6,208 nt of DNA from Tannerella sp. (GTDB taxonomy: Bacteria > Bacteroidota > Bacteroidia > Bacteroidales > Tannerellaceae), in the NCBI GenBank assembly GCA_031283785.1, contig JAITBC010000093.1, positions 1-6,208 of the forward strand, in the 5' to 3' direction. Numbering within the stretch: the first letter of the stretch is position 1; every line of letters starts with the position of its first letter. Below the pieces are notes generated by a model that was not told the DNA's origin, ran no database searches, and saw only the letters and a list, made by a program, of their open reading frames with translations. The position numbers and the translations under genes are program-made. Shown piece after piece: positions 1 through 3,942 of the stretch.

Positions 1-245
1 GTTTCTGCCACATTCACATCATATCGGCCTTTGTTTTTCCCTTTGAGAGCCGTCCATTTGCCCTGCCATGGCCGGTTGTTGGTAATACAATCACTTCTTT
101 TTTGAAGACATTTATTTCCGATTTTGTTTGATTGCCTGCTGCAATATTCCTGATGATACATGCAAACAAAAAATCGATTCGGCATAAGGTGCAAATTAAA
201 AAGACTTACCGTTTACATTTGTATCAGCGTCGGTATTCGTCTTAT
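1..245 (-). other. Region without a recognisable intact gene; possible frameshifted gene remnant
   Basis: This stretch lies just after the premature stop of the LacI-family gene. On the minus strand two frames are open over much of it. One runs from about 212 to the window edge without a stop and includes the string WTALKGKNKGRYDVNVAE near the edge (about 2-56). The other covers about 208-14 and includes NQTKSEINVFKKEVIVLPTT. The first half of the second and the last half of the first both look protein-like, so they could be two pieces of one gene joined by a frameshift near 70-85. I do not recognise the family and neither frame resembles the missing end of a LacI repressor. A third frame ends in a stop at about 200. 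No RNA gene or clear promoter was seen. Confidence 0.35.
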
Positions 246-962
246 TCAAAAGACACTCTTATTATAATCCGTATAACCGACTTCGCATACCAGATTATCG
301 TCCAGTAATCCATTTTCACTCAATACATCCGTATAGCCTCTTTTCCTGTCTTGCATATGCTGCAAACTGTCGCGGTACGTTACCAAAGCTATTTTTCGAC
401 ATCCTTTGCCTATAAGCAATTGAGCCACCATTCTTGATATTTCATAATTATTGATAATGACGCGGCTTGTTTTTATCTCATCAAAATACCGGTCTACGAA
501 CACCATGGGGATATCCGAATTCAAACGTTCGATGACGCCTTCCGCTATATTGGCTACAGGCACCATTAATATGCCGTCCACCTTCCTGTTTTTTAATATA
601 TTAAAAACGGAATTGACACGTTCCTGTTTCTCGCCCGTGTTAATAACAATGATCGTATATCCTTTCGATTCGGCATATTCCTGAAAATGGAACGCAAGGC
701 TGGAGAAAAAATGATCCGATATGTCGGCTACTATTAATGCAACTGTCCGTGTAAGACCTGTACGAAGGCTTCTTGCTATCTCGTTAACCTGATAATTCAT
801 TTTTTTCGCCATATCCCATACCCTTTTGGAGATGTCTGCGCTAATCCTGAACTTTTTTTCCTGACCGTTAAGCACAAAAGATACGGTAGAGAGCGAAACT
901 CCTACCGCATCGGCCACATCTTGCATTGATATCTTTGCCTGTCTTCTTCTTTTCTCTGTCAT
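246..962 (-). CDS. LacI-family transcriptional regulator, C-terminally truncated (238 aa)
   Basis: This is a DNA-binding repressor of the LacI/GalR family, which normally senses a sugar and controls a carbohydrate operon. Residues 12-33 form the helix-turn-helix (MQDVADAVGVSLSTVSFVLNG) and residues 60-69 the hinge that enters the minor groove (NEIARSLRTG). A periplasmic-binding-protein-like sensor starts at about residue 72 (TVALIVADISDHFF) and includes DGILMVPV and the DRKRGY segment. Family members are about 330-345 residues long. This one stops right after GYTDYNKSVF, losing about 95-100 residues of the C-terminal subdomain, including the usual sugar-contacting GFDD segment. No downstream frame restores LacI-like sequence, so this is probably a decaying gene; it could still bind DNA but would not be expected to sense ligand normally. 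The ATG at 962 sits 20 bases from a good -7 box; Met13 is a possible alternative start. The original target operon is not identified. Confidence 0.85.
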   Translation of the reverse strand: MTEKRRRQAKISMQDVADAVGVSLSTVSFVLNGQEKKFRISADISKRVWDMAKKMNYQVNEIARSLRTGLTRTVALIVADISDHFFSSLAFHFQEYAESKGYTIIVINTGEKQERVNSVFNILKNRKVDGILMVPVANIAEGVIERLNSDIPMVFVDRYFDEIKTSRVIINNYEISRMVAQLLIGKGCRKIALVTYRDSLQHMQDRKRGYTDVLSENGLLDDNLVCEVGYTDYNKSVF

Positions 963-982
963 ATATAAATCGTTTTTGCAGG

Positions 983-1014
983 CAAATTTACATGAAAAAA
1001 TCCGACTTTACAAA
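983..1014 (-). promoter_or_regulatory. Bacteroidota-type promoter of the LacI-family gene
   Basis: Read on the minus strand, TTTG (1014-1011) is followed after exactly 20 bases by TAAATTTG (990-983). This matches the Bacteroidota -33 TTTG and -7 TAnnTTTG boxes. Transcription would begin near 976 and leave a leader of about 14 bases before the ATG at 962. An imperfect CG-centred dyad (966-977, TAAATCGTTTTT, four of six base pairs) overlaps the predicted start point. LacI operators are often CG-centred, so it could be an autoregulatory site, but that is speculative. Confidence 0.6.
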
Positions 1015-1065
1015 CCGTGTAATATTAACTTTTTAAGAAAGGCGAAAAAATTACAGAGAACTTGT

Positions 1066-1401
1066 ACCGGTGGTATTCTCTGTGAGATACCGACGGAAAG
1101 TACATTCCGCTGCCTGAAAACCGATTTGGATGTGCGCCCGATATATCATCAAAAAGACGTCAACACGGAAGCGCATCTCTTTATCGGCATCCTTGCATAC
1201 AGGTTAGTACATGCTATCCGTGAAGAGTTGAAAAAGAAAGACATCCGTTATGACCGGCGACATATCCGCGACATCATGTCATCGCATACGATAATTACAA
1301 CGCGCATGAAACTGGAGAACGGAGACAGTCTGATAATCCGTCGTCAGCCTTCGTGTGCCGACCGACATGCCGCCCGATTATATTCTCTGCCTGAATTTTA
1401 A
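1066..1401 (+). pseudogene. C-terminal remnant of an IS4/IS1634-type DDE transposase
   Basis: The plus-strand frame ending at 1401 carries the C-terminal part of an insertion-sequence transposase. From about 1093 it reads ESTFRCLKTDLDVRPIYHQK, then AHLFIGILAYRLVHAIREEL and IITTRMKLENGDSLIIRR. This is the order seen at the end of IS1634-like members of the IS4 superfamily: the catalytic Glu with Lys seven residues on, the DLDxRPIYHxxD segment, the AHLxxGxLAYxxVxxIR helix and a closing TTRM segment. The Glu and Lys are present, but the Tyr and Arg that normally precede the Glu are not, so the join to upstream sequence is already damaged near 1066-1093. The first two catalytic Asp residues and all of the N-terminal part (several hundred residues) are missing. 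The protein also ends soon after IIRRQPSCADRHAARLYS, slightly short of usual. The frame opens with an ATG at 976, but its first 30 or so codons overlap the LacI promoter and show no similarity. It cannot encode an active transposase. Confidence 0.75.
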
Positions 1402-1484
1402 ACAGTCAACCACAGCCATGAGAAAAAAATCCATAGTCCCCCATTGATGAGATACCGACAATGCACGAGCCTGATACGTGATAA

Positions 1485-1680
1485 TTACGTTTCTGCCTTG
1501 ATAAACTGCAAATCACAGTTGACGACGGAAATACGTCCCGGACAGACCGGAATAGTGCCCTGATTATACGTGCCCAGCCGCACAAACCCGTCCCTGTCCT
1601 GAAATATCCGGTAAACCGTATTGGTGGATGGCAACTGATTCGCAACAGCTATCTGTCGAACGGTCATCTCGCCGGCGCGT
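1485..1680 (-). pseudogene. Fragment of a hybrid two-component system sensor (first propeller repeat)
   Basis: On the minus strand, codons at about 1634-1557 read LPSTNTVYRIFQDRDGFVRL followed by GTYNQG. This closely resembles the start of the sensor of Bacteroides-type hybrid two-component regulators, where a segment like GLSSNTVYxIxQDRxGFxWFGT is followed by a Leu-Phe/Tyr-Arg-Tyr-Asp-Gly string opening the Reg_prop beta-propeller. Immediately after GTYNQG the expected Leu-Phe-Arg appears only in the next frame (ARIIRALFRSVRDVF), suggesting a one-base frameshift near 1556. The original frame then stops at 1485. The thousand or more residues that should follow (propeller repeats, histidine kinase, receiver, AraC-type domain) are absent. 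Such regulators control polysaccharide-utilisation loci, so the remnant hints at one that has been lost here. The match is short, so the call is moderate. Confidence 0.5.
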
Positions 1681-1774
1681 GCAGATTGAAAAACAGACAC
1701 AGGAACGCTGTTATAAAACAGTATTTGATTCGTTTTACAGGCATACATTTGTCTTTCTGCCGAAAACCACGCAA

Positions 1775-1793
1775 ACACAAATAATTTTTGTGT
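1775..1793 (-). terminator. Possible weak hairpin terminator after the aldo/keto reductase gene
   Basis: A perfect 7-base inverted repeat, ACACAAA (1775-1781) and TTTGTGT (1787-1793) around a 5-base loop, lies 17 bases beyond the reductase stop codon. The stem is mostly A/T and no clear T-run follows it on the minus strand. The placement is right for transcription ending, but the structure is weak. Confidence 0.25.
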
Positions 1794-1810
1794 CTAAGGA
1801 TGTGCCATTA

Positions 1811-2704
1811 TTAAAATCCTTCGGCGACATGCATTACACGTCGTATGGCGTCGTCCATCTGAACTGTTGAAGTCAGTCCGAGCGTTATGCAATGGACGTT
1901 TCCTTCCGTAATGGCGAAACGTATGGATTGTTCCCTTTCATCGTCGGCTACGTGTTTGCCTTCGCCGAAAATCTTCATTCCGATTATCCCTTTGCCGTTT
2001 TCTTTAGCCGTAGCAAGAATGTTTTTAATTTCTTCAGGCGTGCCGTCCATGTTTGTTCCGAAAGGATTAATACGCGCCATAATGACGTCTACCCACGGAT
2101 TGACGGCCGCTTCTTTTAATGCGTCAATGTTATGGCATGAAACGCCGACCGCTTTGACGATGCCGTCTTGTTTTGCTTTGGAAAAACCGTCCATATAAAA
2201 CGTGCGTGTTTTGCTCCAGTTACCGTTCGTCATACAGTGCATAAAAAGAATGTCAATATAATCGGTACCGATTTCTTTCCGGTAACGGTCAATATTTCCG
2301 GAAACAGATTCCGTTTTATCCGATCCGTCTTCCTGTGTCCACATTTTTGTGAGTAAGGTAATATTTTCGCGGGGCAATGTCTTGATAGCTTCTCCGACAT
2401 ACGGCATAGAACCATATCCGTCGGCCATATCATAGAATCTGATGCCACACTCGTAAGCGTGGTGGGCAAGTCTGACAAAATCATTCATTCCCAAACGGGT
2501 CTGGTCGGACGACTTGTTGTATCCATGTGTGCCTGATCCCATCGCTATTCGGGAAACCGTCAGGCCGCTGTTACCGAGTTTCACCCTGTCGACAACAGTA
2601 TCGGATGAAAGCATCGGGTTTACGTTTGCCATGCCGGATTGTAGAATGGATATCCCTCCGGCAAGTCCGATAACTCCTGATTTAATAAATTTACGTCGGT
2701 TCAT
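1811..2704 (-). CDS. Tat-exported aldo/keto reductase
   Basis: This 297-residue protein belongs to the aldo/keto reductase family of NAD(P)H-dependent (alpha/beta)8 barrel oxidoreductases, which interconvert carbonyls and alcohols. The family's catalytic tetrad is complete: Asp92 and Tyr97 (FYDMADGYG), Lys120 (LLTKMW) and His156 (ILFMHCM). The barrel starts at about residue 40 (VKLGNSGLTVSRIAMGSGT), and the end (ITLGLTSTVQMDDAIRRVM) matches the usual C-terminal helix region. The N-terminus is a twin-arginine signal: NRRKFIKSG, then a hydrophobic stretch (about 11-22), with possible cleavage after Met-Ala near residue 26. Export by Tat would suit an enzyme folded around its nicotinamide cofactor. 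It lacks the C-terminal CxxC ferredoxin-like extension found in some bacterial relatives. The ATG at 2704 is chosen because it gives the full Tat motif. It lies 52 bases downstream of the SMP-30-like gene on the same strand, with no -7 box in between, so the two are probably co-transcribed. The substrate is unknown. Confidence 0.88.
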   Translation of the reverse strand: MNRRKFIKSGVIGLAGGISILQSGMANVNPMLSSDTVVDRVKLGNSGLTVSRIAMGSGTHGYNKSSDQTRLGMNDFVRLAHHAYECGIRFYDMADGYGSMPYVGEAIKTLPRENITLLTKMWTQEDGSDKTESVSGNIDRYRKEIGTDYIDILFMHCMTNGNWSKTRTFYMDGFSKAKQDGIVKAVGVSCHNIDALKEAAVNPWVDVIMARINPFGTNMDGTPEEIKNILATAKENGKGIIGMKIFGEGKHVADDEREQSIRFAITEGNVHCITLGLTSTVQMDDAIRRVMHVAEGF

Positions 2705-2756
2705 TATATTATATAATAAGTAAAAGTTTCTGGTTGTATAATTCTACAGAGCAGGC

Positions 2757-3668
2757 TCAGCGAACTCCGGATACGTTCATTTTCAGGCTATATAAACGTT
2801 CGGTAGATGTGATAAACAATGTTTTCATGTCTTTTCCTCCGAAACAAACGTTTGCCGTCCAATTGGCTTCTACGGGAATATGTGCAATCTGTTCGCCTTT
2901 CGGGTTAAAGACGGTTATGCCTTTTCCGGTCAGGTAGATATTGCCGTCAATGTCGATTGTCATGCCGTCGGATCCCATAGGCGCAAAAAGTTTTTTATTC
3001 GTTAGTGTCGCGTCCGGCTGTATTTCGTAGACATATGTTTTTCCGGCCTTTATATCGGCGACATAAAGACGTTTGCCGTCCGGGCTGCCAATTATTCCGT
3101 TAGGTTTTTCCAAATCATCGGCTACCCTGATTAAATTTTTATAATCGGGGGATAAATAATAGACATTTTCACCTTCCTGTTGCATTTCAGGATTGCGTGT
3201 CCAATAATCGCGTTTGTATAAGGGATCGGTAAAATAAATCCCTCCATCCGGATGCACCCACAAATCGTTTGGGCCATTCAGCTTTTTGCCGTTAAAATCG
3301 GCGACAAGTATACGATGGTTACCTTTCATATCGAACTCCCATATTTCGTTATCCATATCCGAACAGGAAAGTAAAAGACCTTTTTTGTCGAAATAAAGTC
3401 CGTTTGCACGTCCGTTTTTTTCGTCAAAAACGGATATTTTCTCATCTTCGACCGACCATTTCAGTATCCGGTTGTTCGGTTGATCCGTGAAATAGACATT
3501 CCCGTCATTATCAACGGCGGGGCCTTCCGTGAAACGAAAACCGTCGGCCAATAAGGTCACTTTGACATCCTGTGCAATGATGTACGCGTTTATGCTGTCT
3601 TTGCTCCAGGCAAAAACCAGGCTTGCGGTTGAGATATATGCAATGAACGAGACTGCAAATTTTTTCAT
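2757..3668 (-). CDS. Secreted SMP-30/gluconolactonase/LRE-like protein
   Basis: This 303-residue protein is a six-bladed beta-propeller of the SMP-30/gluconolactonase family, whose characterised members are metal-dependent lactonases that open sugar lactones such as gluconolactone. The expected metal and substrate residues are visible: Glu48 (FTEGPAVD), Asn134 (GPNDLWVHPDG), Asn190 (KPNGIIGSPDG) and Asp234 (GSDGMTID). Each sits in its characteristic blade motif, with repeated DGNVYFTD/DGGIYFTD strands. The ATG at 3668 is preferred over an in-frame ATG at 3710 because it starts directly with a signal peptide (MKKFAVSFIAY, hydrophobic to Phe19, likely cleavage after VFA at residue 20). The longer start would also place the coding region over the -7 box at 3708-3715. 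Length and C-terminus (TERLYSLKMNVSGV) are normal for the family. It is the first gene of a likely two-gene unit with the exported aldo/keto reductase, suggesting successive or linked steps on a sugar-derived lactone outside the cytoplasm. The actual substrate is an inference only. Confidence 0.88.
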   Translation of the reverse strand: MKKFAVSFIAYISTASLVFAWSKDSINAYIIAQDVKVTLLADGFRFTEGPAVDNDGNVYFTDQPNNRILKWSVEDEKISVFDEKNGRANGLYFDKKGLLLSCSDMDNEIWEFDMKGNHRILVADFNGKKLNGPNDLWVHPDGGIYFTDPLYKRDYWTRNPEMQQEGENVYYLSPDYKNLIRVADDLEKPNGIIGSPDGKRLYVADIKAGKTYVYEIQPDATLTNKKLFAPMGSDGMTIDIDGNIYLTGKGITVFNPKGEQIAHIPVEANWTANVCFGGKDMKTLFITSTERLYSLKMNVSGVR

Positions 3669-3707
3669 AGATAAGATATGTTTATTATAAATAATGATAT
3701 CAATCTG

Positions 3708-3715
3708 CAAATGTA
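3708..3715 (-). promoter_or_regulatory. -7 box of the lactonase/reductase unit
   Basis: On the minus strand the sequence TACATTTG is an exact TAnnTTTG match 39 bases upstream of the ATG at 3668, implying a leader of about 30 bases. No clean TTTG lies 19-21 bases upstream; the nearest partial match is TTTCG at 3744-3740, 24 bases away. The -33 element is therefore weak or absent. Confidence 0.5.
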
Positions 3716-3768
3716 GGGATAATTTTTATAATTATCCGTCGAAATAAAAAAAATACAACAGTTAAAAA

Positions 3769-3800
3769 ATTGCATATATGAAATAATTGAATTATTTTTG
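3769..3800 (+). promoter_or_regulatory. Candidate promoter of the beta-helix surface protein gene
   Basis: ATTG (3769-3772, three of four bases of the -33 TTTG box) is followed after exactly 20 bases by TATTTTTG (3793-3800), a perfect TAnnTTTG -7 box. Transcription would begin near 3806 and leave a leader of about 137 bases before the ATG at 3943. Of the plus-strand candidates in this spacer it has the best-spaced pair of elements. Confidence 0.45.
3781..3797. repeat. 17-base palindrome overlapping a -7 box, possible operator
   Basis: AAATAATT (3781-3788) and AATTATTT (3790-3797) are exact reverse complements around a single G. The right arm overlaps the -7 box at 3793-3800 and the left arm lies in the promoter spacer, a typical position for a repressor site. 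It is made only of A and T apart from the centre and lies in AT-rich DNA, so chance is a real alternative. It lacks the central CG of typical LacI operators. Confidence 0.3.
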
Positions 3801-3866
3801 CTGCGTGTTTTTTTGATTAGCGATGTTAATATGTTTAATATCGATTTTAATTGAGGTGGTTTATTG

Positions 3867-3874
3867 TATTTTTG
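3867..3874 (+). promoter_or_regulatory. Alternative -7 box for the beta-helix protein gene
   Basis: TATTTTTG is an exact TAnnTTTG match that would give a leader of about 63 bases. No TTTG sits 19-21 bases upstream (the sequence there is a T-run after GA). A third match, TATATTTG at 3929-3936, is so close to the ATG that the transcript would be almost leaderless. One of these may serve as a secondary start. Confidence 0.25.
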
Positions 3875-3942
3875 TTTTTCAGGTGATTAGTTTAATTGCG
3901 AAAATTTAGTTATTGGTACGTATAAATTTATATTTGAATAAT

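Larger units (their letters stand above)
1402..1810. other. Degenerate spacer between the IS remnant and the aldo/keto reductase gene
   Basis: Apart from the sensor fragment at 1485-1680 and a weak hairpin at 1775-1793, I see no intact gene, RNA gene or promoter here. Short open frames on both strands overlap one another and show no consistent domain signal beyond the sensor motif. The stretch fits decayed coding DNA. Confidence 0.5.

Noticed and set aside
451..684. Plus-strand 77-codon frame inside the LacI-like gene
   Set aside because: It lies wholly antisense to well-conserved LacI sensor-domain sequence.
976..1092. First 30-odd codons of the transposase-like frame as a true N-terminus
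   Set aside because: They overlap the LacI promoter elements and show no transposase similarity; the frame is open there only by chance.
1628..1870. Plus-strand 80-codon frame crossing the end of the reductase gene
   Set aside because: It overlaps the reductase 3' end and the sensor remnant antisense, is rich in Arg/Gln/Thr with no family resemblance, and has no promoter nearby.
2705..2756. Separate promoter for the aldo/keto reductase gene
   Set aside because: No TAnnTTTG box occurs on the minus strand in this 52-base gap, so read-through from the upstream gene is more likely.
1887..2937. Plus-strand open frames of 62-103 codons across the reductase and lactonase genes
   Set aside because: They are antisense shadows of two intact enzymes with complete catalytic residues and have no domain signal of their own.
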